A stretch of 64,000 nucleotides of DNA from Staphylotrichum longicolle (lineage: Eukaryota; Ascomycota; Sordariomycetes; Sordariales; Chaetomiaceae). The translations under genes and the position numbers were made by a program. Location of the stretch: contig JAHCVI010000002.1 in assembly GCA_019096155.1 (NCBI GenBank), positions 1,736,001 through 1,800,000 on the forward strand, in the 5' to 3' direction. This document shows positions 53,231 through 64,000 of this stretch, in pieces. The notes under the pieces are model-generated. The model was given only the letters and a program-made list of their open reading frames with translations, had not been told where the DNA came from and did not search any database. Every line of letters begins with the position of its first letter. Position 1 is the first letter of the stretch.

Positions 53231-54505
53231 ACTCGGTTACAAGAGGGTAGACGAGGGGTTTCTTTCGATGCAAGGCGAGGTTTCAGTGGTAACGAAACGA
53301 TGCGGGTGTTGGTTTATTGCGTCGATTTGTCTTTTTTTGGATACTCTTTGCAGGAGCCAAACGATATTCACGAAATGTCATGCCGATACATCATCAGAAT
53401 TTAGTCCAGGGGCATTGAATGCTCATTGTTGGGTTTGAAGACCAGCACTCCGGATGGGGCGGTCAACATCTTCTCTTGTTTCTGGCTGTTTTCCTTCCTC
53501 TCTTTCTTCCTACCCTTCTTCCCCCTGTTTTTCTCTCCATCAACTTCAAGTCCTTTTTCACTTCCCTTCTCACACCCCCTCTCCCCCCCCTTTTCACTTC
53601 CTTTCCACTTCCCACTTACCGTTCCTCTCCATTTCTCCCTTCGCTTTCATTCGTTCCCCTTCCTCTGGGCCCCTATCACATTGATTCCCGAACTGCCGTC
53701 AGGCCCGGTGTGATGGATACCGGCGATAGGGCCCCGCCCGAAATGCGACGGCGCCATCTCTTGGACGCTCATTTCAAGCAACATTTCGCATTCGGTCCAC
53801 ACCTGATTCTGCATGCCAGGAACGGCACCCACTTCAAGGCACACCTCATTCAACCTTTGCAAGGCGACACAAGGCCGGGGTTCCTGCATGGGGCCGGTGC
53901 TTGGCGTCCGGGTGTGGCGGTCGCCAATCAGACTAGCGGACGGTGGCACGTTTGAGACGGGGGACGGGAGCAGGTCTTGGCATCGAGGTGAGCGATGGGG
54001 GCACATGGGATGGCCGACCCCGCGCCCGACGACGCCAATGGGAGATGTCCTTGCCCGATTGCGGTTCGTGGGGGACCTGAGCGATGGGAATTGGACCCGG
54101 ATGGCCCCAGCCGCGAGGCTGCTCCGGACACACGTGCTCGGGAGGCCCTACGTGATTCCCGAGCGTGTAAGTGGGCGCGAGTGGTGTAAGTGACGGGCTC
54201 GGTGCCCAAGATGGGCAGGTCGCTCGCCCTCGCATCGTGCCAAGAAGCGCGTCTGCTGCTTCCACTTCCACCCGGCGGCATTGTTCCACCCCCCGTGGCC
54301 ATGTTGCAGCGAGCCACCGCGGTCAGATCCGGGTCGCCATGCGACATGGGGTCGCGCGGATGGGAAGGCACGTTGTTTGGGTGCACTGCAGCCAATTTAT
54401 ATAAACCGGGCGGGGGGCTTGTCGATCCCCAGCTCTGAGCTCGTGCTTGAGCTCTCGTGAGTTGGTTGCCAGTCGCTCACTTCGCTCCTTCACACATCGC
54501 CCAAG
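53231..54505 (+). promoter_or_regulatory. Upstream region of alkaline phosphatase with CACGTK, CCAAT and TATA elements
   Basis: 1.27 kb. A C/T-rich tract spans about 53475-53660. Candidate bHLH sites of the Pho4/NUC-1 type are CACGTT at 53947-53952, CACGTG at 54131-54136 and CACGTT at 54369-54374. A CCAAT box (54392-54396) runs straight into a TATA box (TTATATAAA, 54397-54405), about 100 bp before the ATG at 54506. No gene seen in the rest. Confidence 0.6.
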
Positions 54506-56839
54506 ATGCTGCTCAAAGCCAACGCCGCCGCGCTGTGTCTGGCAGCCTCGCTGTCGGCCGTCTCGGGCCAGACCTTCCAGAGACTGGGCACCTGTCCGGA
54601 TCTCGGCTGCGTCCCTGCCCCGACCAGCAGGACTTCCTCCCGGGCCAGGAGTTCGACATCCGCTTCGAGATCCACGCCCCCAAGAACGGCTCCGAGGCCT
54701 ACAACAACGGTGTTCCGGACGAGAAGTTCACGGCCACCATCGCCAAGGACGGCCACAAGGAGCAGAGCATCGCCGAGTTCTTCAAGCAGAGCGAGCCCGC
54801 TCTCGAGAAGTGGACCTTCTCCTGGTTCGAGGACCTGTTCGCCCAGGACGCCAAGACGCCCTCGGTCGTCAATGTCGCGTCCAAGGCCTACCGCCGCGTC
54901 GCGCTGTACGAGCCGGGTGACTACACCGTCACCCTGAACTACTACAATGGCAAGAAGACGACGGCGAAGTGGACCGTCCGTCCCCTGGCCACTAAGAAGA
55001 AGGCCAAGAACGTCATCTTCTTCATCGGTAGGTCGCCTTTTGCTCTGACTCTGGAGATTCTTGAGCCTGAGCTAACGAGCACCAGGTGATGGCATGACCA
55101 CCAACATGATCACGGCTGCCCGCCTGCTGGCCCACAAGACCGTCAACGGTCGGTACCAGACACTGCTCTCCCTCGACGAGTTCCCGGTTCTGGGCCACCA
55201 GATGGTAGGCCTGCAATCCCTGAGCTTGAAGCAGCCGAATGGGGACTAATGGCAAATGGCAGACGCACTCGATCGACTCGTACATCACCGACAGCGCCAA
55301 CTCGGCCTCGGCTCTGTACACCGGCCACAAGAGCTCGGTGAATGCTCTCGGGTGAGTGAACGACGCAACGAGAAGGGGAGAATCTTTGGCACTGACTGGC
55401 TCCTTCAGCGTCTACGCCGACTCGTCCGCTGACCCGCTGGACGACCCCAAGGTCGAGACCATTGTTGAGCTTCTGGTCCGCATCTGGGTAAGAGACCTCC
55501 TACTCAACTCACCCTGCTTTCCCCCTGAGGTACCCATCTCTGACTGTGATTAGGGGTCTGCATGGGGCGCTGTCTCGACCGCTTTCATGGCTGATGCCAC
55601 CCCGACTGCCCTGACGGCGCACTCCCGCCTACGGTCCCGGTACGCTGCCGTTGTTGACCAGGTGCTCAACGGCGTGTCCAACTACACGTGGACCAACCAC
55701 GGCGGCCCCGACGCCTACTTCGGCGGCGGTGCTGAGCAATTCATCGCTGGCTCTGGCTCGCCCGGTGGCAAGGACTTCTACGCCGAGTTCGCCAAGAAGG
55801 GGTACAGCGTCTCGTGGAACAAGACGGCCCTGCAGGCGGCCCCCAACGACAAGAAGGCGCTGGGCATCTTCTGCAAGAGCAACTTGCCCGTCTGGCTCGA
55901 CCGCAACATCTTCCCCGACAACATAAAGACGCTCAAGAACGACCCGTCGGGTGCCGACTCGGCGGCCCTGGACCTGCCCGGGTTCAAGGACATGACGCTC
56001 AAGGCGGTCGATATCCTGCACAAGCGCGGTGACAAGAAGGGCTTCTTCCTCATGGCGGAGGCGGCCTCGATCGACAAGCAGATGCACGCCCTCGACTATG
56101 ACCGCGCGCTGGGTGACCTGCTCGAGATGGATGACACGATCCGCGCCACCATTGAGAAGCTCAAGGCGCTCAACATCCTGGACGAGACCCTGATTGTCGT
56201 GTCTGCCGATCACGGCCACGGCTTCGGTAAGTTCAAGCCCACGGCCCCTTGGCCCTCCCTGTAGCGCAACACGAAACTTACTGACCTACCTCCTGCGCAG
56301 ACGTCTTCGGCAGCTCCGACACCAAGTACGCCGCCGCGCAGCACGACGACCGGGGCAAGCGCAACGCCATCGGCGTGTACCAGAACTCGGGTCTGTCGCA
56401 GTACACGCAGCCCAAGGAGGGCGTGTCGTACGGCACGGGGGCCAACTTCCCGCTCAACTGGGACCCGCGGTACGTGATCGCGGCGGGGCTGGGCGCCAAC
56501 CCGGACCACCGCGAGACGTTCGGCGTGGGCAAGAAGCCGCGCACGCCGGCCTCGGTGGGGGCCAACGGCGAGGTCTACGTCAACCCGACCGACAGGCCCG
56601 AGGGCTTCGTGGTCAACGGCACGCTGCCGACCAACGAGGCGCAGGGCGTGCACTCGCTGACCGACGTGCCCGTGTACGCGCGCGGGCCGTGCCAGGAGAC
56701 GTTTGGCGGCACCTACAACAACATTGACGTCTTCTACAAGATCGCCAACTGCCTGGGCCTGGGCCAGCCCAAGAACGTGACCTCGGGCGCCGGAGGCGGC
56801 TGCGTCAGCAAGCCCAAGCCCAACAAGCCCCGCGCCTGA
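54506..56839 (+). CDS. Secreted alkaline phosphatase, frame-broken just after the signal peptide
   Basis: Seen: exons 54506-55027, 55086-55204, 55263-55351, 55409-55487, 55554-56226 and 56301-56839, all GT/AG. The N-terminus MLLKANAAALCLAASLSAVSG is a signal peptide. Metal and active-site motifs follow: FFIGDGMTTNMITAARLL, the nucleophile block THSIDSYITDSANSASALYTG, FLMAEAASIDKQMHA, and VSADHGHGFDVFG, with a secreted-type tail. Predicted about 605 residues. Known: fungal PF00245 enzymes release phosphate from monoesters and are typically induced by phosphate starvation. Odd: after CPDLGC the family-typical PDQQDFLPGQEFDIR continues one base out of frame, as if a C were missing in the run near 54613-54622; an intron cannot explain this without deleting conserved residues. 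The rest is undamaged, and the 3' exons keep strong codon bias. Confidence 0.87.
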
Positions 56840-57403
56840 GTGGGTGAACCTAATGTGTTGTTTTTCCTGGGTCAGGGAGGGGGATCTTGAGAGGAAACAA
56901 ATCCAATGGATTCGGGGCGGTAATTGTGTTTCTCTGGCGGTGTAGTTAATGTTAAACTAAATCAGTATAAATAATACCACAAGTATAAAGGCACCGTAAT
57001 CTGCTGCAATTTTGCAATTGTGGAGGAGAAACCGGGATTGAGATGCATGCTCCGAGTTGAAGTTGGGTCGAGTTGAGGTCCGAAGTATGGTATGTACATA
57101 GGTAGCCAAGAAACTTGTCATGGTGTGGTGCTGTGTTGTTTTTGGCCCTGTGCAGCACCCCTGCCAAGTCCACAGGCCAAGCTCACAGCGCCAAGCCCTA
57201 CCAAGCTCGCCCAAACCCAACCCACGCGCCCCGCCTTCAGCGCGTCCCTCATTGTCCCTTGGCAGCCGCGTCTGGATGCGCCCCAATTTAGGTAAGGTAG
57301 TGTTGACTTTCTTCTAACCCACCTAAAGTACAGTCCAGTCCTGCCCGACACAACCCGACTTGGCCCTAGCACACGCAACCACGCCGATGCGACACGCCCG
57401 GCC
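56840..57403. other. Intergenic
   Basis: 564 bp between two plus-strand genes. The proximal part (56890-57080) is AT-richer, likely 3' untranslated; the distal part should hold the APC6 promoter. No element recognised. Confidence 0.45.
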
Positions 57404-59352
57404 ATGGTTTCTTCGCAACCAAACATGGAGAGGTTTCTCCGTGACTGGCGCCAGGACGCCCTCAACAAAGCCCAGTACGACTCGGCCATCTTCATCGGCG
57501 ACAAGCTGCTGGCAATGACAAGTACGCCATCCTCGCGCAACTCGGTTTCCTCCACGCTAACCCCTCAACCCCTCCTGTAGAAGACGATAACGACGCCTTT
57601 TGGCTCGCCCAGGTCCACTTCGCCGCCGGCAACCACACGCGCGCCCACGACCTCTTGACCAAGCACAATCTGATCGGCTCGAACCCCTCCTGTCGATACC
57701 TCGCCGCCCACTGCCTGATCCGCCAGGGCAACTTCTCCGACGCCCTGGCCCTGCTGGGCGAGCTCACGCCGACGCACCTCTTCACCACCAATACCAAGCG
57801 AAAGACGACCCGGACAACAGCCCGCGGCACGAGGGCAAGCTCCAAGAACCCCGACCGCCAGCCAGACGACATCAGCGAGGAGGAATGGTCGACCAGGCGG
57901 TACGAGGCTGGCATGTGCTACCTGCGGGGGCTCTGCTACGCGAAGGAGAACGCATTCGACCGCGCCAAGGAGGCGTACAAAGACGCGCTGCGGATCGACG
58001 TGCAATGCTACGAGGCCTTCACGCAATTGGTGCGCAACTCGCTCATGTCGCCCGACGAGGAGGACGAGTTTATGCAGTCGCTCGACTTCAACACGGTGCG
58101 GGCCCCCAAGGGCGGCGACGACCCAGAACTGAAGACGGAGCCGGGGGACTACGTGCACATGCTGTACCAGACCCAGCTGTCCAAATACCGCAACCCCCGG
58201 GCGTTCAACACGGCCATCGAGTCGCTCTCTACGCACTACGGGCTCGAGGACAACGCCGATCTCCTCCTCGCCCGCGCCGATTTGCTGTACACGCAGTGCC
58301 GGTTCAAGGACGCCCTCGCCATCACCGCATCCGTGCTCCAGGAAGACAAGTCCAACTTCCCAGCCTACCCGGTCCACCTCGCCTGCTTGTACGAACTGAA
58401 GCAGACCAACGAGCTCTTCCTCGTCGCCCACGACCTTGCCGACAACCACCCCGAGCACGCCTGCACCTGGCTCGCCGTGGGCACCTACTACCTCGCCACC
58501 TCCAAGATCGCCGACGCCCGCCGCTACTTTTCCAAATCCTCCATGATGGACGCGACCTTTGGCCCGGCCTGGATCGGCTTTGCGCACACGTTCGCGGCCG
58601 AGGGCGAGCACGACCAGGCCATCACGGCCTACTCGACGGCGGCGCGCCTGTTCACGGGCACGCACCTGCCGCAGGTGTTCCTCGGCATGCAGAACCACGC
58701 CATGAACAACATGACGGCGGCCGAGGAGTACCTCAAGTCGGCCTACTCGCTCTGCCGCACCGACCCCCTGCTCCTCAACGAGATGGGCATCGTGCTGTAC
58801 CACCAGGACCGCCTCAAGGACGCGGCCAAGTTCTTCCAGCAGGCGCTGCGCATCGCCGACGAGACCGACGCCGACCCGCACGCCTGGCTCGGCGCCCGCA
58901 CCAACCTCGGCCACGCCTACCGCCGCCTGAGGCTGTTTGACGAGGCCCTCGACGAGTTCGACGTGGTCCTGCGCGACGGCGGCAAGAACGCCGCCGTCTT
59001 TTGCGCCAAGGCCCTCATCCTGCTGGACAAGGGCCTACCGGACGAGGCCGCGCGCGTGCTGCACGAGGCGCTGGCCGTCAACCCGCAGGACCCCATCGCC
59101 ACGGAGCTGCTGAACAAGGCGCTCGAGGAGTCGTCGATGGGGGACGTGGCGGGGTTGATGGGCGGGCTGAGCACCTCCGGGCTCGACCTGGCGGGCGGCG
59201 GCGGCGGGGAGGAGGACGAGGGGATGGGGGAGCTGGAGATGGACCGGTTCGAGGCCGAGCTGGAGGGGAAGAAAGTCGCGGCGAGGGCGAGGATGGAGAG
59301 GCGGGCGAGGTGGAAGGCGGCGGGGACGGGGGATAAGGGAAGGGGGTGTTGA
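57404..59352 (+). CDS. CDC16: Anaphase-promoting complex subunit 6 (Cdc16/Cut9), TPR protein
   Basis: Seen: exons 57404-57521 and 57581-59352 (donor GTACGC, acceptor TGTAG), 629 residues. N-terminal MERFLRDWRQDALNKAQYDSAIFIGDKLLA is the Apc6 dimer region; then DAFWLAQVHFAAGNHTRAHDLL, and consecutive TPR helices through the protein: CYLRGLCYAKENAFDRAKEAY, ADLLYTQCRFKDALAIT, WLAVGTYYLATSKIADARRYF, PAWIGFAHTFAAEGEHDQAI, NEMGIVLYHQDRLKDAAKFF, NLGHAYRRLRLFDEALDEF. A conserved LxxLYQTQLSKYRNP segment is present. Known: APC6 is a scaffold TPR dimer of the anaphase-promoting E3 ligase, acting in the nucleus at mitotic exit. The C-terminal 90 residues are Gly/Glu-rich and disordered. A Thr/Arg insert (TKRKTTRTTARGTR) lies near residue 105. 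Confidence 0.92.
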
Positions 59353-59758
59353 GGGGGAATGTGCGTGGAGATGGGAGACGCGGCGGCGGCGGCGGAGGCG
59401 GAGAGGGTTATGAGGCGGACGAGAAAGGGGACGTTATGATGGACATGAGCGACGATTATTGAAATGGCAGGCTGGCAAGGTGGGGGAGGGGGCGTTTTAA
59501 ACATTTTAGCGGGTGATGCTGCATTTCTTTTTGTATCAGCCTCGAATGGTTAAATGCCATTGGGCAAGGTATGGCATGCATAGCGATGGCGCCGGGGTAC
59601 TCGATGGGAATGGACTAAAAGGGGAGGAGGCGATAAGAATAGAATGGCGGTAGCCGTGGTGGGTTTAACTTGTTGGAATAGCCATGAATCTAATTCTAGT
59701 TTCTACTGAACACTTGCCATCCATCCATCTCCCAGCAGCAAATGAGTCATCTAACACT
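59353..59758. other. Convergent intergenic region APC6/AACS
   Basis: 406 bp. Begins with a GGC-rich run just after the APC6 stop (about 59380-59400). No gene seen. Confidence 0.5.
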
Positions 59759-62200
59759 CTACAGTTTCTCCTTGGGTCCGACGAGTTCCTCCACCTTGGC
59801 AAACTGGTAATAGTACTCCAAGCTTTGCGGGTTGGCCAGCGTGCCGCTCGCCGTGATGGTCTGCCCGGACACGATCTGCTTGACGGGCAGCTCGACCTTT
59901 TTGAGATTGATGGTTGTCTGACGGACGCCGTTAGTTCTCCAGAACTGCACGACGAATCAAAAAAGGGGGCGGAAGAAAAAAAAAAAAAAAACTCACCGGA
60001 ATTTCAGGGGTCTCAAAGATGTACTTGGGCACATGCCTCTTGCTCAGGTCAGCCGAGATGGCCTGCTTGATCTCGTTGACCAGGCCGCGCTCGAACCTGA
60101 CGCCGGGCTTCATCAGCAGGAACAGCATGACCGACTCGTCGCTGTCCTGCGGCCGCCGCTGGCCCACGCACAGCGAGTCCTGCACGCGGTCGGCGAAGTG
60201 CCGCTCGAGGACCGAGTAGACCTCGGCCGACCCGAACCGCACGCCCGACGGGTTCAGCACGCCGTCGGCCCGCCCCAGGAACGAGATGTTGCCCGTCGTG
60301 GGGTGCACCACGCAAAAGTCGCCGTGCGCCCACACGTGCGGGAACCGCCCGAAGTACGAGGCGTGGTACCGGGTCCCCGGGGCCGCGGGCCCGCCGGCGT
60401 CCGTCTTGTCGCCCCAGAAGAAGCAGGGGATGTTGGGGAACGAGGAGGCCGCGACCAGCTCGCCCGGGGTGCCGGCGGGGACCTCCTTGCCCTCGGCGCC
60501 GTCGGGGAGCAGCGAGTCGTAGATGGCGACGTGCACGCCCAGGGACGGGCCCTGCGTGCCGCCGACGTAGACGGGCTCGAGCGGGTTCATGATGCCGAAG
60601 CAGCCCGCGATGTCGGTGCCGCCCGAGATGTTGGCGAGGTGGACGTGGGCGGGGAAGCCGGCGTCGTAGAACCACTCGAAGAGCTGCTCCGAGAGGACCA
60701 TGCCCGTGCAGGTGACGATCTGCAGGTGCGACAGGTCGGCCATGTCCCGCGGGCGGAGCCCGGCCTTGGAGAGCTCAAACATCCAGCGCGGGCTGATGCC
60801 CAGCTTGGTCACCTTGTGCTCGGCGGCGAGGCGGACGAGGATGGTGGCGTCGGGCTGGAACGGCGAGCCGTCGTAGAAGACGGTGCGCCCGCCGTACAGG
60901 ATCACGCCGACGTTGGCCAGGTACATGATCCAGCCCGTGGTGGTGTACTGGAGCGTGACGCTGTCCGGGCCGAGGCCCTCGTGCAGGCGTCCCTCCTTGT
61001 AGTAGTTGATCAGGATGCCGCCGACCGAGTGGACGATGGCTTTGGGCGTGCCCGTCGTGCCGGACGAGTAGCAGATGAGGAAGGGCTCGTGGAAGGCCAG
61101 GCGGACAAACTCGGGCAGCGGGGCGTTCTTGGGCGCTGACGCGAGGAACGAGTCCAACGTCTCGGCCTTGGGGACGCGGGTGATGTCCTTGGCCTCGGCA
61201 AACCGGCGGATCGACACCACGCCCTCGAAGTTGGAGCAGTCCTTCAACCCGTCCACCACCTCGGCCATCTTCTCCCTGAGGTCCACCACCTTGCCGTTGT
61301 ACAGCGCCGCATCGTCCATGAACAGGAACTACTCTCAAATGTCAGCAACCACACATTCCGTAGACAGAGACTCTCCTCACCTTCGGATTGACCTGCACCG
61401 CCCGCTGCAAGATCCCCTTGACTCCCATATCCGTCGAGCTGCTGCTGAACACGGCGCCCACCCACCCGGCCGCCAGCCACACCGCCGCCGTCTCGACGCT
61501 GTTCGCGCCCACAATCACCACGCGGTCCCCCCTGCCCACGCCCCGCGCCTTCATCGCCTTGGCCATCCGCCCGACCATGGCCCGCAGCTCGCCGAACGTC
61601 ACATCGCGCACCTCGCTCCCGCCCTCGCGCACCTCGGTGATGGCGACCTTGCCGTCCTCCTTGTTCCGCACGTCCCGCGCCGTCGTGTCAGCGGACGAAG
61701 CGGAGCGGGAAAAGAGCGCGTTCTCGGCAAAGTTGAGGCGCACGCCCTCGAACCAGCGCGGGACGGCGTCGATGGGCAGGGACTCGTCGACCACGGTGGT
61801 GTAGGTGCCCTCGTGGATGAGGTTGGCGGCCTCGAAGACGTGCGACCAGAAGGCGGAGCGGTGGGTGAGGGAGAAGTTGTGCAGGTCGGAGAAGGTCTGT
61901 ATACTGTGGTGAGTTTTGAGAAATTCGTATGAGGGAGAGGAAGTTACCTTGAGTTGCAGGTTGTGTTTGCGGTTGACGTCCTGCATGAACTGGTACATGA
62001 GGGTGCTCTCCGGGTTCGGGTGCTGCCTGTGTGTTTGCATGGCGGTGAGTGTAAGTCGCACCACACCAGCAAGTACGTTACTTGCAGTCGAACATGATCC
62101 CCAAACGACAGACAAATCGACAAAAATGACTGAGACGTGGGACGACGACGCACCATAGCTTCCGCGGCACCGCAACCGCCTGCTGTTCCTGGCCCGCCAT
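59759..62200 (-). CDS. AACS: Acetoacetyl-CoA synthetase
   Basis: Seen: exons 62200-62154, 62026-61948, 61896-61381, 61328-59997 and 59917-59759, 710 residues, all with GT/AG borders and kept phase. Start MAGQEQQAVAVPRKLW joins QHPNPESTLMYQFM. ANL-family motifs: VVIVGANSVETAAVWLAAGWVGAVFSS, YSSGTTGTPKAIVHSVGG (phosphate loop), ISGGTDIAGCF (acyl-pocket/A5), WAHGDFC, FLGRADGVLNPSGVRFG (A8), and near the end KVELPVKQIVSGQTI carrying the catalytic lysine region. Known: it activates acetoacetate to acetoacetyl-CoA in the cytosol for ketone body use and sterol/leucine-degradation links. Length fits. The last intron holds a run of about 19 A on the plus strand, which is close to the donor of exon 4. 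Intact gene. Confidence 0.94.
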
Positions 62201-63008
62201 TTTGATGTGTGATGTTGATGTTTGAGTCAAAGTAAACAAACGCCTTGTCTTGCCTCTTTCTCCCGCTGCCTGCCTGCCTGCCTGCCTGCCTGCTTGTTTG
62301 CTTTCTTGCTGCAAGTCACAACCGCTTGTCTCGGCGTCTCTCAAGTCCAGGAACTCAGCAGAAATGATGACACAGTGCAAAGCTCAGAAACGCAACACGC
62401 AAGAAAGCCAACCCAAAAGGAACGCCGTCTTGAGCCGAGGCTGCGATCATCGGATTCCGAGGCAACTGAAGCACTAAGACAGATAGCACTGTAGCACGAG
62501 TCCACACACAATGCGGGGTTGTCGGGAAACCAGTACCCGGCCCCCCCGGATTCGGAACGCCGATCCCCCTCGGGCCGGGTCCAGCATCAGCTTAGCATCG
62601 GCTCGGCAGCGGAGCACTTGTTCCTGCCATCCGTCACCCCAACTCCATATCTTGAAAGCTCTGGTGTCATAAATCAACCAACGACGTCACGGAAGATTGC
62701 CATGGGAAGACCAAGAGTTGGTTGCATTTGAGGCATAATAACTTCGCATCTCATCAATAACGCCACTATAAATAAGCACCTCTCCGAACCCCTTGATCCA
62801 CTGGCTCCAGGTAAACACCCCTTCCTGCCCCGCCGCCCCAGTCCCATACTCTACACAGCTAAGTAGTACACAAGAAATAACAGGGCCAACTCCACCCACC
62901 ACAACAAACCCGAAACCAAAGCCAGCATTGTAAAAGAAACACCCCCTCCAACGACCTCATTCCAACCCCATAACCACCCAAATCCACACCCCGCCTCAGC
63001 CTTCTGTC
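62201..63008. promoter_or_regulatory. Intergenic, AACS promoter and TRA1 3' end, with CTGC microsatellite
   Basis: About 810 bp between two minus-strand genes. Seven CTGC units lie at 62266-62293, about 65-95 bp upstream of the AACS ATG and thus within its promoter or leader. 62720-63008 is AT-richer, likely TRA1 3' untranslated. Confidence 0.55.
62266..62293 (+). repeat. (CTGC)7 microsatellite
   Basis: Seven perfect tetranucleotide copies followed by degenerate TTGT/TTGC units to about 62312. Likely polymorphic between strains. Confidence 0.9.
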
Positions 63009-64000
63009 TTACAGATATGGCATCCAGAGCGCATCGCACATGGCCAGGTTCATGGGATTCACCGCCTTGGCGATGAGATCAATCACCGTCTGGTGCGCCG
63101 GCAGGTTGCCCGCGGGCGCCTGGGCGAGCGAGACGGCCTTCTTGACAATCATTTCGCTGTTAGCCTGCACCGTCTCGCGCAGCTGGTTCTCCGTCAGGTT
63201 CATGGCCCGGTGCGAGCTCGTGAACCAGTACATCATCTCGTCGCGCACAAACAGTGTGAGCGCGTGCTCGAGCTGGAACTCGGGCTCCGTCAGGCACCGC
63301 GCGATCGCCATGACCGAGCACGCAAAGATGCCCTCGGTCGCCAGCGGGCCCATGAGCGTCTGCAGGTTGGGCGTGAGCCGGAACGGCACCGGCTCCTGGT
63401 TGTGGAAGTATGGCCGGTTGGCCGCCATGAACGAGATGAGCTCCGAGCCCCAGACGTTGCCCGAACCGCGCGCGATGTTGATCTTATGCGGGTACCGCTT
63501 GTCGATGTGCAGGATGTACGTCATGAACGTCAGCGCCGCGTACTGGTACGAGAAGCGCCGCCGGAAGAGCCAGAACTCGGAGAAGTCGGGGAATGCCCCC
63601 TGGAAATATTCGAGCGCCACCGTGTTGTCCACAAACTTCTCCTGGATCGCCCGCATCACCTCCAGCCGCGCCGTGACTGCGTGTTCCGCCGGTTTCTGTG
63701 ACGCATTCCTGGTTAGTCCTCGCCCCAGAAAAGAGCCCTGAGCCCTCAAAATACTTACCGGCCCCTTGGAATCCACAAGCCCCCGCAACTTCTCCATGGT
63801 GTACAAGACGGGCTCGTCCTTGGGAATGCCGTTCCGCCGGCAGTGGTCTTCGTAGATACCCTGGAGCGTGATGTACGTGGTGTCCTCTTGCACCAGCCTG
63901 ATATGAGGCGCAAGCGGCACCATGAGCGGCAGCGTGAACTGCAGATCACGCCTCCGGCTCTCTTTCTTGTTGGCCAGCGTCTGGTTGAGCTGTCGGAACA
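63009..64000 (-). CDS. TRA1: Tra1/TRRAP, SAGA and NuA4 subunit, C-terminal end only
   Basis: Seen: an exon entering from the window edge (64000-63759) and the last exon 63695-63009 (donor GTAAGT, acceptor CACAG), 309 or so residues visible, stop at 63009. Motifs: ESRRRDLQFTLPLMVPLAPHIRLV, LYTMEKLRGLVDSKG, FSEFWLFRRRFSYQYAAL, INIARGSGNVWGSE, TPNLQTLMGPLATEGIFACSVMAIARCL, LTLFVRDEMMYWF, and the FATC-type end PMNLAMCDALWMPYL. Known: Tra1 is a PIKK pseudokinase of about 3,700-3,900 residues that binds activators for SAGA and NuA4. In this part the kinase fold lacks the catalytic motifs of active PIKKs, as in all Tra1 proteins. The gene's start and about 90 percent of its length are outside the window. 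Confidence 0.94.
   Translation of the reverse strand, partial: FRQLNQTLANKKESRRRDLQFTLPLMVPLAPHIRLVQEDTTYITLQGIYEDHCRRNGIPKDEPVLYTMEKLRGLVDSKGPVSILRAQGSFLGRGLTRNASQKPAEHAVTARLEVMRAIQEKFVDNTVALEYFQGAFPDFSEFWLFRRRFSYQYAALTFMTYILHIDKRYPHKINIARGSGNVWGSELISFMAANRPYFHNQEPVPFRLTPNLQTLMGPLATEGIFACSVMAIARCLTEPEFQLEHALTLFVRDEMMYWFTSSHRAMNLTENQLRETVQANSEMIVKKAVSLAQAPAGNLPAHQTVIDLIAKAVNPMNLAMCDALWMPYL

Noticed and set aside
57565..58914. 449-codon minus-strand and 446-codon plus-strand frames inside APC6
   Set aside because: Alternative frames of a GC-rich TPR gene; compositions are Arg/Gly/Pro-biased and carry no motifs.
60033..61139. 368-codon plus-strand frame opposite acetoacetyl-CoA synthetase
   Set aside because: Shadow of the synthetase; repetitive Arg/Ala/Val composition.

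Overview
The window is nuclear DNA of a filamentous ascomycete, most likely a Sordariomycete and possibly a member of the Sordariales. This rests on short introns (about 45-150 bp) with GTRNGT/YAG borders, GC-rich third positions, dense gene packing, and clear fungal versions of Ded1, Ulp2, Sec39, Ies1, Rrp9, Orc2, Apc6, Tra1 and acetoacetyl-CoA synthetase. I saw no rRNA, tRNA, CRISPR array, transposon or telomeric repeat. The species name is an inference I do not push further.

Layout. 1-8.2 kb (minus strand) looks accessory: a very large NACHT-ankyrin (NLR-like) gene that runs off the left edge, an APH-type phosphotransferase and a small unrecognised gene. 9-12.2 kb: a small DUF6914-like gene and TRM61 (tRNA m1A58 methyltransferase). 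12.7-23 kb: a seven-exon 2OG-Fe(II) oxygenase, IES1 (INO80 complex), SEC39 (ER tethering complex) and an atypical kinase. 23.8-28.9 kb: a small Cys-rich gene, the complex I subunit NDUFS5, an unrecognised 554-residue protein and an OXNAD1-like reductase. 30-45.5 kb: ULP2 SUMO protease, RRP9, proteasome PRE1, DED1, ORC2 and the mitochondrial phosphatase GEP4. 46-57 kb: a Myb/SANT-like protein, CutC, a small ORF, an FHA/pseudokinase gene and a secreted alkaline phosphatase. 57.4-64 kb: APC6 (CDC16/Cut9), acetoacetyl-CoA synthetase and the C-terminal end of TRA1, which runs off the right edge.

Most genes are unrelated housekeeping functions. The visible organisation is at promoter level: several head-to-head pairs share short intergenic regions (RRP9/PRE1 363 bp, ORC2/GEP4 310 bp, 2OG oxygenase/IES1 880 bp, OXNAD1/ULP2 1.16 kb).

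The most notable oddities are: (i) four conserved genes (TRM61, GEP4, CutC, alkaline phosphatase) whose family-conserved coding sequence continues in a different frame with no plausible ordinary intron, pointing to indel errors in the sequence or to real lesions; (ii) a proteasome gene whose start codon is split AT|G by an intron; (iii) CACGTG/CACGTT sites upstream of the alkaline phosphatase; (iv) a single-exon NLR of more than 1,900 codons with an RG-rich spacer between ankyrin arrays. Exon borders below were placed by hand from splice consensus, frame and family similarity.
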